This document shows, in pieces, positions 1 through 11,440 of a stretch of 64,000 nt of DNA. This DNA comes from Luzula sylvatica (lineage: Eukaryota > Streptophyta > Magnoliopsida > Poales > Juncaceae), in contig OX326959.1 of NCBI GenBank assembly GCA_946800325.1, forward strand, positions 5,352,501-5,416,500. The letters run 5' to 3'. The notes under the pieces are model-generated. The model did not search any database. It was not told the DNA's origin and was given only the letters and a program-made list of their open reading frames with translations. The translations under genes were made by a program, and so were the position numbers. The first letter of the stretch is position 1, and each line of letters begins with the position of its first letter.

Positions 1-1207
1 GAAATTTTTTACAAATAACCAAGTTGAATAAGTTAAATAACGAAATAACCAACATCTGAAAAAAATTTGAAAAATGTCTTTTGCGGGCTTTCAAAGAGCG
101 CCACGCGGTGCATCATTGTCCGCCTTTTTCTAATTAAAAAATAGGTGCGGAATCATTGTCCGCCCAAATTTTTCAATGCAAAATTTGGTATTTTTTCCCA
201 AATTTTACCATAACATGATTTATGTTCTAAATTAGTATATTTAGTTAACATGATAACGAGCACATGCTAGCTATTAACTTAATACGTAATTAATATTTAT
301 TCGAATTCATAAATTTGAATAAATTTTAATGAATATTTATTTAATTATATGTTTTAACTATCACGTTAATTAAATGTAATAATTCAATAATGGAGAATTC
401 GACAGGTACATTTTGGAGGAGAGTAATTTTTTCTTTTTTTTAATATCCGACGGTTGAGAAAAGTATATAAAAATTTTATTCACCTCCAAAATGTACCCAC
501 CGAATTCTCCATTATTTAGTTATTACGTTTAATTATCGTGATAATTAAGATATATAATTAAATATTCATTAAAATTTAGTAAAATTTATGGATTTGAATA
601 AATATTAATTATGTATTGAGTTAACTGCTAACATGTACTGGTTATCATTTTAATTAAATATACTAATCGAAATTATCCAAATTTTACCATAACATCTCTA
701 TGTTCTAATTAGTATATTTAATTAAAATAATAACTATTACATGTTAGCTGTTAACTTAATACATAATTAACATTTATTCGAATTCATAAATTTAAATAAA
801 TTTTAATGAATATTTAATTATATGTTCTAATTATCACGTTAATTAAATGTAATAGTTCAATAATGGAGAATTCGGCAGGTACATTTTGGAGGAGAGTAAA
901 TTTTTCTTTTTTTTAATATCTGGCGGTTGAAAAAATATATAATTTTTTTATTCTACTCAAAATGTACCCACCAAATTCTCTATTATTTAGTTATTACGTT
1001 TAATTATCGTGATAATTAAGATATATAATTAAATATTCATTAAAATTTATTCAAATTTATGAATTCGAATAATTATTAATTACGTATTAAGTTAATAGCT
1101 AACATGTTCTCGTTATCATGTTAATTAAATGTACTAATTTAGAACATAGATCATGTTATTGTTATGGTAAAATTTGGGGAAAAATACCAAATTTTCAATT
1201 GAAAAAT
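1..1207. mobile_element. Truncated copy of 1.4-kb palindromic MULE-like element (family A)
   Basis: This matches the complete element at 28933-30309 almost base for base. It begins one base inside the left end and stops near 1207, where the sequence turns into unrelated AT-rich DNA and the right terminal arm is lost. It contains two nested inverted repeats built on a segment reading 'ataatggagaattcg' followed by 'ggtacattttgg' and its reverse complement. There is no coding capacity. It is a non-autonomous, foldback-like element whose other edge lies outside the window. Confidence 0.85.
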
Positions 1208-2293
1208 AAACTTTTCAAAAAACATAACAACAAATATTATATCATTGTTGTTCACAATATTTCATATAATATTAAATATAAAATTAATAAATCATACAAC
1301 ATACAATAGTAAAATATCATTTATTATATAGTACTAACAATTTGTTATTGATTAAAAATGCAATGAAAATTATAAATAATATATCAAACTCAATAGTGAA
1401 AGTAATTTAATAAATAATATAAAAAATAATTTGGCACGGACATAAATAATTTTATATCATATGATTTTTTTAAATTCTATATTTTGAAAATAACATTATT
1501 ATATTATTTGGTAAGTGTTTATAAATTTTAGAAATTACTTCGATGGATAAACTTTTTTTATTTCTATTATTTTTCAAAAGGATTAATATTAAATTTGATT
1601 GATCATAATTTTTACAAACAAATATTAATATTTAAAATCCTATTATGTAAATAAATAATTAAAATTTTCTTTTGTAAAAATGTACTTTTTGCATTGCATT
1701 TTTTATAAATTAAAATTATGGAAAATGGTATGTATGAATTATGTTAATATGGATGTTAAAATAAAGAGAAAACTAAAACGAATATATATGAAGAATTTTT
1801 AAAATGAAAATTCTAAAAATAAGACTATTATGTGTTGTATGTTTATAATATCACATATTAAGTTATTAGTATTGCATATATAAACTTTTCATCTTCCATT
1901 GCATTCACATTTGATCATGTAATCTTATGTCAAATGGTAAACAATTGAATAAACTTAGTTTAACATGAACATAACCAATAATAATAGTCCACATCATTAA
2001 TATATGATGATGTTGCTTTCTAAAAATCCTTAAAACATAGTGTAAAATAAAGGACACTAAAATAGCTACAAAGAAAAAATGTTTATAAAAAAATCAATGG
2101 TCTAAATTTTGTCACGTATCATAATCTAATGGCTAAAAAAAATAATGAAAAAGTGATGATGTGGCACAAAAAAATTGCACAAAGTTGGGTCCAAAATAAG
2201 GGCGGTTGTAAATTTAAAGAGATCTCATAATTATTTCTGCTTCACCTTACCTAAATGATACTGGACTTGTATTTTTAATGGGTTTATAAATTT
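1208..2293. other. AT-rich intergenic region
   Basis: This stretch has no open frame with recognisable protein similarity, no clear inverted repeat and no RNA gene that I can see. Its right end should contain the distal promoter of the aspartic protease gene. Confidence 0.5.
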
Positions 2294-2377
2294 TTGAAAC
2301 CCATGTATATAAAATCAAATAACGAGGCCCAATATCCTTGTGCACCTCTACTAATCACCCGCCAAAGCAAAGCAAAG

Positions 2378-2378
<1 letters not shown>

Positions 2379-2420
<42 letters not shown>
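2379..2420 (+). repeat. CT/CA microsatellite in the leader of the protease gene
   Basis: A (CT)n tract followed by (CA)n ends 12 bases before the protease start codon, so it probably lies in the 5' UTR. Pyrimidine-rich leaders are common in plant genes. Confidence 0.85.
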
Positions 2421-2421
<1 letters not shown>

Positions 2422-2432
2422 TACCGACCACC

Positions 2433-3779
2433 ATGACTCTTTTCTCCTTCCTGCTCACCTTCTTTCTCTTTCCCGTCTCCACCCTCTCATCACCTCTCCC
2501 TCTCTTCCCCCTCCCTCCCCTTCCCCGCGATTTCCCTTCTCCTCATCCTCTTCATCCATTCTCCCGTTCTTCCCTTCTCCGTGCCACCTTTCTCAAACAT
2601 TCCCCAGATTCCCTCCCCTCCATTACCCCTCTATACCCTCGTTCGTTCGGAGGTTACTCTCTCTCCCTTTCGCTCGGTTCCCCTCCCCTCTCTTTTCCAT
2701 TCCTTTTCGACACTGCCAGTCACCTCTCATGGCTCCCGTGCACCCATTCATTTAATTGTCTTCGTTGTCTTAATTTCACCACCCCTCCCCCTCTTTATCT
2801 CCCCAAATCATCCCTTTCTTCCCGCCTTATCGGGTGCAGAAACCCGTTTTGTAATTGGATCCATCCATTACACTCTTGCTCCGGTTCCAACTCGACTACA
2901 CTATGCCCTCCATATCTACTAATATACGGATCAGGATCTACAGGCGGATTATTAATGCTCGATAAATTACTCTTACCGGGTCGTATTCTAAATAATTTCA
3001 TTTTCGGATGTTCATTATTCTCTGAAAAACAACCTCCAATTGGGCTTATCGGGTTCGGACGGGGCCAGACTGCCGTACCAGAACAACTTCATATGACCCG
3101 TTTCGCGTACTGTCTTATTTCACGTAATTTCGATGATGATAAGAGTGTTAGTGGATCCCTCATTCTTGGCGAATCAGACAATGATAAAGATCTTCAATTC
3201 GTACCATTTGTTAATAACCCGACTAAATCCGAACCTTTCTCTGTTTATTATTACCTTGCAATGAATAAAATCACAATTGGAGGAGAGAAATTGAAATTGC
3301 CTGAAAGAGTTCTCGCTCCAGGACCAAATGGAAATGGCGGTACCATAATCGATACCGGTACCACTTTCACGTACATGGAACCAGCTACATTCAAGTTGCT
3401 CGAAATTGCATTGACGTCCCAAGTCGGTGCTCGATACAACCGATCTAGAGACGTAGAATCACGTACCGGTCTCAAACCCTGTTTCATTCTCCCCTCAAAC
3501 ACCTCGAAAATTACCGTACCAGACTTGGTATTTCATTTCAAAGGCGGTGCGGCGATGAGACTTCCATTAGAGAATTACTTCATAGTTGCCGGACCAGCTG
3601 ACGTGGCGGGTCAGGGCGAGGCGGTTTGTCTCGCCGTGGTCAGTGATGGCGTGGCCATCGGCGGTGCGGGTGGGCCCGGAATCATAATAGGGAGTTTTCA
3701 GCAGCAGAATTATTATATAGAGTATGATTTGGAGAAGGGGAGATTAGGGTTTAGAAGACAAGATTGTGTTCATCATTAA
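2433..3779 (+). CDS. Nepenthesin-type aspartic protease (A1B family)
   Basis: The gene encodes a 448-aa pepsin-family endopeptidase of the plant atypical/nepenthesin-like group, intronless as many of these genes are. Residues 1-20 are a hydrophobic signal peptide, followed by a proline/serine-rich propeptide-like stretch. The first catalytic motif is FDTASHLSWLPC with Asp93, and the second is IDTGTTFTYM with Asp307. The flap region YGSGS lies near 165-169. Cysteine-rich spacing after the first motif (CTHSFNCLRC, CRNPFC, CPP) matches the nepenthesin-specific insert, and the C-terminal part ends with GSFQQQNYYIEYD and GRLGFRRQDC, both family hallmarks. The first motif reads DTAS rather than the usual DTGS, though the aspartate is kept. 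It should act in the secretory pathway or apoplast. The chosen ATG is preceded by a TC/AC-rich leader and begins the signal peptide. The closest described type would be At4g16563-like proteases. The substrate is unknown. Confidence 0.95.
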   Translation: MTLFSFLLTFFLFPVSTLSSPLPLFPLPPLPRDFPSPHPLHPFSRSSLLRATFLKHSPDSLPSITPLYPRSFGGYSLSLSLGSPPLSFPFLFDTASHLSWLPCTHSFNCLRCLNFTTPPPLYLPKSSLSSRLIGCRNPFCNWIHPLHSCSGSNSTTLCPPYLLIYGSGSTGGLLMLDKLLLPGRILNNFIFGCSLFSEKQPPIGLIGFGRGQTAVPEQLHMTRFAYCLISRNFDDDKSVSGSLILGESDNDKDLQFVPFVNNPTKSEPFSVYYYLAMNKITIGGEKLKLPERVLAPGPNGNGGTIIDTGTTFTYMEPATFKLLEIALTSQVGARYNRSRDVESRTGLKPCFILPSNTSKITVPDLVFHFKGGAAMRLPLENYFIVAGPADVAGQGEAVCLAVVSDGVAIGGAGGPGIIIGSFQQQNYYIEYDLEKGRLGFRRQDCVHH

Positions 3780-4510
3780 CGGCTACTTTATGATTATCAG
3801 TATGGGTAATTTAACAGTTAACACCCTCTGTTTTTTCATATATATATTTTTGTTATATTTTGTATTGAACTTGCGGTATAATTAATTGCCGACCGTTTGT
3901 TCAGGCTTTTATTATCGAGGCTTTTGAAAAAGAAAATAAAAATAATACAGACTTTTATTAGTGGTGGTCTCCAGTTAGAAATCAGATTAGTTTCACCTCT
4001 GTTTGTAAACGAGATGGATATTCATATGTGAAATGGCATGAGGAAGTAATGGACTTACTGAGTGTTATATGAACTGGAGATAAGATGATCAGGTCGGCGT
4101 TGGAAATTGGTATCCGCTGTACGTGTGACTTTATTTATTTCTTTACTTTTACTTTTAAGTGTTCTTTCTCTAATTTGAGAAATTTTAATTTCCCATCGCA
4201 ACTATCGATTTATTTATGTGTATTTATCATTATTTTATCATTATTATTTTCTTCGATGTATTTTCAGCATGCTTATTAATATATTCACGAAGTATTTTTT
4301 TTAATTACCATTTTTTTTTTTTGGAAAACATAAATTTATATGTGTTGGTATTTAACTACCAAATTATTTTCAGAAAAACATTAAAATTAAATATTTTGCT
4401 CTATACTTAATTAAGATCAAATTTCAACACTACCAACTTATTACATAATTAAGATCAACCCCGCCCCCTAAGAAATTGAAAAGTATGGATATATTAGTGT
4501 TTACTATTAG
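3780..4510. other. 3' flank of the protease gene, part duplicated near 20.1 kb
   Basis: No gene is seen. About 4190-4455 (from 'ttcccatcgcaac' to 'acttattacataatta') recurs with small changes at about 20060-20340, so this flank shares ancestry with the block between the two large tandem copies. Confidence 0.6.
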
Positions 4511-4765
4511 GAAAATTCTATTTTGTCACCAAATTTCAACACAACATTCTCGATTTTCTAATTAACTCACTTAATTAACATCTCAATTAACAAAAAATAT
4601 TGAATTAATAATTTTTAAATATTAATTATTAATTATTAATCCAGATATATATTAATTATTACGTTAAGTGGGTTAAATTAATTTACATGTGTTAATTCAT
4701 AAATTAATTAAGTGAGTTAATTAGAGAATTGAGGATGTTGTATTGAAATATGGTGGCACAGTATA
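4511..4765. repeat. Short inverted-repeat element (MITE-like)
   Basis: The left arm (caccaaatttcaacacaaca, cttaattaa) and right arm (ttaattaagtgagttaatta, tgttgtattgaaatatggtg) are reverse complements over about 70 bases with an AT-rich centre. I could not find a convincing target-site duplication, so the exact ends are uncertain. Confidence 0.6.
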
Positions 4766-6205
4766 ATGAGTATATGCTCTGTTACTATTAAGTCCAAGTT
4801 ATATTCTATGTAATTTAAGTTGAAAAAAATGTATATGAATTCATAGTATGGTGGTTTGTCCATTGTCTTGTAAGTGATGGGTTAATTTTTTGGGGTCCGG
4901 ATCTCTTTCAAAGAGTTTTGAATAAGAGTTTTGAATAAGAATCCGAACAAAACCCTTTCATATCCACATGATTTAAAATTTTGATGACCAATAATTCTCA
5001 TAACACAAATTTACATTTAAAAGTTTATATTATTTAAAATTACAAAAAAAATTGTATTACCAAAAATCATATTAAATTGTACAATTTTTTTTTTTTTAAG
5101 TAAATATTCATGTAATATTATTTTGTGAGTCTTAAATACGATAAAAAAATCAATCAAAATTACATTGAAAAGTAATAATTATGAAAGACTTTGGACAAAT
5201 TTTTGTCCAAAGTTTTTTGGACTAGACTTAGACCCAATTTCTTGTACTTGCATTTATAAAAAATTTCGAAGTTCATTCTTCGAGCCCCGTTATGTTTTGG
5301 TTCTGGTTCCGTCTGCCAACACCACTGTCGTATTCAAACAACCAACACAACACATACCTCTTAAATACTATAAATTCGCAATAATTAATTAACAAGAATG
5401 GAGAATGAATTTGAGCAACATGACTTTTCAACATTCTTCTTACTAATCGTCCTATAAATTCTCCCCCCGAAATCATCTAAAATGTTTCCTCCACATTATC
5501 CGCGTCGAGAGCCGAGGTCTCCTTCTCTGGATAACTCTGCGCATCTTCGGGGGCCACGGCACATAAATGATTCAAATCGGTCTTGTATATATTTCAAATG
5601 AGTTATGAACTGTACGCTTAACAAATGGTAGGTCTAACACCTTACAAAAGAAAGATCGATAGACTCGATTTTGAATCTTCACTCGCGAGTCGCGAGGAGT
5701 TCTCTGTCTGCCCCTGCCATCAGCCATGTATTAGCTGACGACAAAAGAAAGATCGATTCTTTTGAGAGGGGGAAAGAAGGGGACTAACTAGAATTGGCTT
5801 GGCTGTGAAGTGTGATATTTTACAGCCAACACCTTACAAAAGAAGAAAAGTATGAACAATACAAAAAGTATAATTCTTCTTTTCGCGAAAAAAGATCAAA
5901 TACTATTAAAACAGAGGAGCATTTTTTAATTGTTATCTTATAAATTGCAAAATCGACGTAGTACTGAAGTGTACTGAAGTATCTTCTTTATTTACCAAAA
6001 CAGGAAGAAAATTTGCAAATCATCATTATAAATTATAAAAAGGGAGAAAATTTGAAAAAAGAAAGAAAAGAAAGAACTTTTTATCAACCAAAATTAAAAA
6101 AAAAAAGAAATAATTTCTCCAATTATCTTTAATTTCTTTAATAAAATTACATTTTCTACTGTAAATTAATTTCTTTCTATTTGTTTCCTACAAAATTAAT
6201 TCTCC
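4766..6205. other. Intergenic region
   Basis: No gene is recognised. The segment at about 5240-5430 (containing 'ctataaattcgcaataatt') resembles 31610-31800, which suggests old duplication. The rest is AT-rich without clear features. Confidence 0.45.
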
Positions 6206-6206
6206 T

Positions 6207-6207
<1 letters not shown>

Positions 6208-6246
<39 letters not shown>

Positions 6247-6247
6247 C

Positions 6248-6302
<55 letters not shown>

Positions 6303-6339
6303 CCTCACTCTCTCTCTCTCTCTCTCAGTCCCCCCCTCT

Positions 6340-6401
<62 letters not shown>
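6208..6401. repeat. Long CT microsatellite
   Basis: About 190 bases of nearly pure (CT)n are broken by a few CCCC runs. Open frames across it encode only Leu/Ser or Arg/Glu repeats and are not genes. Confidence 0.95.
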
Positions 6402-6402
<1 letters not shown>

Positions 6403-6404
<2 letters not shown>

Positions 6405-6960
6405 GTTCAATCTCCATCGGTCGGGGCACACCTGCCACCTCGATGGCTGGATTGGCCACGGCATCGTCAACTGGTGTTGTGGGATCACAGGTTTGGCCAC
6501 CGGCACCGCTCACGGGTGTTGTGGGACTTGGATCGTCCGAATTACTACCTCATACTGCCAAACCTTGCGGCGCTTCGTCATTGTTTTCTTTCTTGGATTA
6601 TTTGTAATTTTGAGATGGAGAAATGAGAAGAAAGAAGGCAGTATAAATAGAGGGCCAAGAGAAAAAGTGAGAGTGAGAGTAAAAAAAGGGGATCGTTAAT
6701 CAGCAGAGAAATTCGGAACGATTGTTAGCCATCCTAAAATAGAACTTGGTTGAAAACACCCGTTGGATAAACCTCAAACCACAAATCTCGATATGGAGCC
6801 CATATAGCAGATACAATGCTTCCTTGGTCTTTGATAGACCAGATCTATGTTTATAACCTTCTAGAATGAGAAGAAGTTGTTCACTTATCTAAGAACCTTA
6901 AATAATACAAGTTTCTTTGTGTCTTTAAAGTTTTCTTATTGTTTATCGTAAACTTTGTCA
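6403..6960 (+). promoter_or_regulatory. Promoter-like block with TATA box (uninserted copy)
   Basis: A GC-richer block is followed by a good TATA box (TATAAATA at 6642-6649) and a purine-rich leader-like stretch. It recurs at 18590-18905 and at 28565-28932 plus 30310-30600. Those two copies carry the family A element about 90 bases after the TATA box, while this one is uninterrupted at about 6715-6730. I cannot assign a coding sequence downstream. It could be a gene promoter or part of an old retroelement LTR. Confidence 0.5.
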
Positions 6961-7190
6961 TACATAAAAAAAAATTTAATCAATTGTAAGTGTTTTTCAG
7001 TGTGGTTTTCGTGTCACTCTAATAACATTTAATTATTAGTATACAATTGTAACGATTTTTTATCGAATATCAGACATTTCATATATGCTCACAAATAAGA
7101 ACAAATTGATCAACGAAAAAAGTAATTTATATTCGTTATTCTTGTGAATAAAAACACAATAAAGAAATGAAATTTGGATTGCCCCTAAAT

Positions 7191-8594
7191 TTACATATGA
7201 GATAAAAGGTTTTGACGAACGGTAGAAAATGCACTGCGGAGTTTCGATGTGATCGAGCGAAACCATGTATTTGGTCTAGGCTTGTTGTTTTGATAGTGTG
7301 CTTCCATTTTGCTAAATGTAGAGTTCAAGTAACAATTACCATTGAGGTCATCAATAACAACACCTTCTCCGAGCTTTATAAAAATATCGAAGATCTCAGT
7401 AATACTGTTTAACTGGTCTACTATAATACCTTTCTTTATGAGAAATGCTGCGTTGTCAAGTGTCTTGACGAACTGAGACCAAAATGCGATATATGAAGTA
7501 ACGCAATTTCCAATTTCGGGACATGTTTTCTCCAATGCAATTAAATTCCGAAACAAACATTTTGTTCTGTCATCAATTGTCAAGCAGGGAATTTCCATTG
7601 TTCCATCGGTAAAACTAATGTCAAGGAGAGAATGTGGGTTATCACTATAAAACTCTTTTTTCTTGATATCGATGCTTGCTTGAAGATATTCATCGACGCG
7701 ATGCCAATGACATGACTTATGATCGAGTGAATTGTAGCCGTCAGGTGTTACCTTGCTAGGTTTGAAATACATATGACACAAATGAAGCAAATGATAAAAT
7801 TCTTTTGGTCGATCAAGTGTGGTAATCGATTTGGGATAGCATTCCATTATAACTTCTGCAGACTTGGCAATACTTTCGATAAATAACGAAGATGAGTTGT
7901 TTGTGCCTGTAGCGATCTCATATATTTTAAGGATAACAAAGAAGGGGATTTGGTTTTCTAACAGTAGTACGTCACTAAAGAAGGAGCCAGTGTACAATAG
8001 CCTAATGTTGTCGAAATCGTCTTCAACTTCTTGCCTTTCATGAAACATGAATGCTTCCATGTCTAAAATGCATTCTCCCATATTTTCATCTATTTTCATT
8101 TTTATTTCTTTTTTAGGAATGTTTTCTATTGGCTTTAAAATTTCTTTTACACCTGGAAAACTTTGAATTATGAAACACCCATCAAGCAATAACATCTTCA
8201 AAAAACTATTTCTATCCATTTTAATTTCATCACCATAGCATTTTCTTACTTGATTCTCTATCCCCTTGATAGCGTCTATGTAGTCGTCTAACTTTTTATC
8301 TTCATTCATTTTGAGAATGTAGTCTAAACACTCATATTTTATTATCTGAATTGTTTTTATGGCAAGTTTTCTATTGTGATATGGTCCAATAGAAAGAACA
8401 CTTGGCTCGTAATCTTTCTTATTATCTTCATCACGCATGTTAATGCCGCTACTCTCAATTTTGCGAATTAGAGGCACGCCAAACTTCTCTTTCTCATAAT
8501 GTATGCCTTGTGATGACTGATAATTTGGTTTTCCTATTGTCGAAATGATTAAATCGTCTATATTAATTGCATGTGATCCGTCGATTTGGGGCAT
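7191..8594 (-). CDS. DUF247 (UPF0481) family protein
   Basis: The frame encodes 467 aa matching the plant-specific DUF247 family along its length. Recognisable motifs are YEPSVLSIGPYHN (62-74), ENQVRKCYGDEI (113-124), LLLDGCFIIQSF (135-146), LLLENQIPFFVI (210-221), and the C-terminal LLDISFTDGTMEIPCLTIDDRT followed by CLFRNLIALEKT. Biochemical function is unknown for most members. Some act in grass self-incompatibility. DUF247 proteins usually end in a membrane-spanning segment after a conserved tryptophan-rich stretch. Here the protein ends ITSKLRSAFSTVRQNLLSHM with no hydrophobic tail, so it may be truncated or cytosolic. The reading frame stays open upstream of this ATG to an apparent splice acceptor at 8610-8611, so a further 5' exon is possible. 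Confidence 0.93.
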   Translation of the reverse strand: MPQIDGSHAINIDDLIISTIGKPNYQSSQGIHYEKEKFGVPLIRKIESSGINMRDEDNKKDYEPSVLSIGPYHNRKLAIKTIQIIKYECLDYILKMNEDKKLDDYIDAIKGIENQVRKCYGDEIKMDRNSFLKMLLLDGCFIIQSFPGVKEILKPIENIPKKEIKMKIDENMGECILDMEAFMFHERQEVEDDFDNIRLLYTGSFFSDVLLLENQIPFFVILKIYEIATGTNNSSSLFIESIAKSAEVIMECYPKSITTLDRPKEFYHLLHLCHMYFKPSKVTPDGYNSLDHKSCHWHRVDEYLQASIDIKKKEFYSDNPHSLLDISFTDGTMEIPCLTIDDRTKCLFRNLIALEKTCPEIGNCVTSYIAFWSQFVKTLDNAAFLIKKGIIVDQLNSITEIFDIFIKLGEGVVIDDLNGNCYLNSTFSKMEAHYQNNKPRPNTWFRSITSKLRSAFSTVRQNLLSHM

Positions 8595-8750
8595 CCTTGT
8601 TTCTGCAACCTGACAAGAAGATCATGAGAGGTTTCTTTTTATCATAATTTGGAGACATTAATATTTGTTTGTTAAATTAGATTCATTAAAGAAATAAAGA
8701 GATTTGAAAGAAAAAATAAAAGCAACAGTTCAATTTTGATTGATGAATAC

Positions 8751-8821
8751 CTTCAAAAGAACTGCCACGGCGAAGAAAGAGCAACCCTCGAGTCCAGCCT
8801 GCACCTCTATTGCGAGAATAA
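8751..8821 (-). other. Possible upstream exon of the DUF247 gene
   Basis: On the minus strand a pyrimidine tract ending CTCTTTCAG precedes a 71-base open segment (containing AIEVQAGLEGCSFFAVAVLLK), which ends AAG before GTATTC. Splicing to the acceptor TTGTCAG at 8610 continues in frame as VAETRMPQIDG, where ETRMPQI resembles usual DUF247 N-termini. No start codon is evident at its 5' end, so the true first exon, if any, lies further upstream. This is inference from splice signals only. Confidence 0.35.
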
Positions 8822-8849
8822 CTGAAAGAGCCTTAAAATGAATAATTAT

Positions 8850-10015
8850 TAATTAGCGAAATGAATAATTCATGATGTATTATATGGGTATCCATGATTT
8901 ATAACCTCATGAGATTATATTTCGAATCTCACTATTCACTAATTGAAAACAAGAATAGGTTAAAGAAATTAGCCATTCTGGTCCAAAGGAACCAACTCAT
9001 GACGAGTCATCATGAATTGGTTAATCTTTAATTAGCAAAATTAATTAATAATTAATTTACAATTATTACAATTTTGATAGGTTCTTATCAATTAATTTTT
9101 AAAATGAAGCTACAATTCTTTGTTTTTAAGTATGTTTCTTTCATCTAGTAACATAACCGAATACATTTTAATAAAAATGCAATTGCAAATGAAGTAATTT
9201 TTTTTTTTCTTTGACAATTTTTTTTTCATATGTGTTTGTTTAAAACTTCTTTTATAGTATTATTGTAGTTGTTTCTCATAGAGTATAATACCGCTCATTT
9301 TGTGGTTATTACTGACCACCTTGTTTATACAATTTTTTTGTGATTACTTAGTTGTTTTACATTTTTTTATAATATTGTTATATTTGTTGATGGAAAGTAT
9401 TTTGTCATTTGTGTTGTTATTTTTTTTGTTGTTGTGTAAAGCGTGTTTTGTAAAGCGTGTTTTGCAAATTTTAGTGTGTTGTTTTTTAGTAATTTAAATT
9501 GGAGTATTCATATTTTGATATAACGTATGCTAAGAATTTTTCATATTTTTTTTCCATGTAGCTTAAATAGAAGTAATTTGTAAATAAATGTGTATTAGTA
9601 TAATGTCCGAATAAAGGCTCAGATAAGATATAAGTTGTGTTCTGTATATCGATATGAAAATATAAGGGGCTAAAAGAAAACCAATGTAAAATTAAAATGA
9701 GAATTTAGATCTACCGATATGAGATTTAGAATATAACATTCAATTCCGGCACACCCTTTTCCAGTAAGAGAAATGTAGCTTGAAGCCCTCAATTTCCTAT
9801 TTAAAGAAATAAAATAGATCAAATAATTTGTTGAAAAGTCCAAAAGTCTAGACTACGCATTTTAAATTCTCCATTTCACGCAAGGTTTAGGGATATTTGT
9901 GATATTTTATATAGTTTATAGGGATATCCATTGTATATCTCATTTTTGGAAGGGTATATATGATATTCTAATATTTGAAGAGTAAATCTGACATTTCGAC
10001 TTATTATTATTAGAA
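8850..10015. other. Intergenic region
   Basis: T-rich and A-rich DNA without recognisable genes or repeats. Small open frames here (for example around 9300-9497) are low-complexity and hydrophobic by composition. Confidence 0.5.
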
Positions 10016-10019
10016 GGCA

Positions 10020-10890
10020 AATTCCCTTTTCCAGCAAATTTCCAATGAAGTCCCTGCATTATCTCAAAATTGCAAAAGGCGTCTGACCTAAGAGTCGAGT
10101 TGTCCTTGCATTATCTCAAAATAACCTTTAATAATAAGAAAATCTCATAAAAAAGATAAGCTTAGCTTTCAAATTAGAAAAATAGTCGTTTGAAATCTAA
10201 AAATACGAAAATCAACCCTAAAATTTCACAAATATCCTTGTACAATTTGAAAATACCAAATATACCCCTCTAAAAACAGAAAATTTCAAAATATCATTAT
10301 AATACATGAAAATATGAAATATACCTCTCGAAATCCTGAAAATTTCAAAAATACCTTACTAAGATATGAAATATGAAAAATTCAAATATAACGCCATTAA
10401 ACCTGAAAATTTGTATACACCCTTCTAAAATATGAAAATTACAGAAAAATCCTCATAAAACCAGAAAATATTGAACACACTCTTCAAAAACATGAAATTT
10501 AAAAAAAAAAAAATGGTAAACCCAAAAATACCTAGTACGCCCTTATACAAGCAGAATATTGTTGTACAGTCCGAAAATATCAAATATACCCTTGTACCAA
10601 CTTTCCAAAATATTTAAATATCAAAAATAACCCTCTAAAAGCAGAAATTTTAGAAAATACCTTTATATTAACTGCAAATACCTAATACACCTCTCCATAA
10701 CCTGAAAAATTCAAAAATACCCATATAAAATTTGAATATATGAAATGTACCCTTTAAAATAAGAAATTCCAAAAATAACCTTATAAAACCTGGAAATATG
10801 GAATACCCCCCTCGAAAATATGAGAATTTGAAAAAAGCATCGTAAAACCTGAAAATATGAAATAAACCCTTCTAAATTCTGAAAATTTTA
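10020..10890. repeat. Degenerate tandem repeat of about 60-70 bp
   Basis: Variants of 'cctgaaaatttcaaaaataccc...tataaaa..tgaaaatatgaaatatacccct' recur roughly every 60-70 bases for almost 900 bases. The units have diverged strongly, which suggests an old satellite-like array. Confidence 0.65.
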
Positions 10891-11440
10891 AAAGAAGATG
10901 CACCAAGAGAATTGTAAATCTACACCGTCCGATATGACATTATCGAAACCCGAGAAAATTGCAGAGCCAAGGCATCCTTCAGAGTAGATCCTCTTTAGCT
11001 GTTATTTCTGTTGCACCCCAAAATGAAAAGAGAATTAGTTTCCATCTTATATAAATTGCCTAAAAATAGGAAAATTATTTTTTTCCATATTAGTCATATA
11101 AAATAATTTAACACACATAATCCAACTTCTCACCTACAATAATTTTAATTAATCATTTAAAATAAACAAAAAATAAAAATAAATGAACAGTAATGGATAA
11201 AGAAATAAACTTGCTTTGTCACCTCATTAAAGCGAAAATATGGCTTCAAGAAATCAATGATTTTTCCATTTTATTTTGACACTTAGAAATGGCAAAATAG
11301 TAATTATCCTCTTTCCTTAGCAAGCAAGGCTTAAACGTGGCAGCATTTATTCTCAAGCAACTCTTTTCAATCCGGTATTATTCATATTCATTCGCACAAC
11401 AAATTTTTATGCAAAAATATTTATAAATGTATATGTAAAC
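10891..11440. other. Intergenic region
   Basis: Nothing beyond AT-rich DNA is recognised. Confidence 0.4.

Noticed and set aside
6177..6699. Open frames of Ser/Leu or Arg/Glu repeats
   Set aside because: They are translations of the CT microsatellite and have no independent coding signal.
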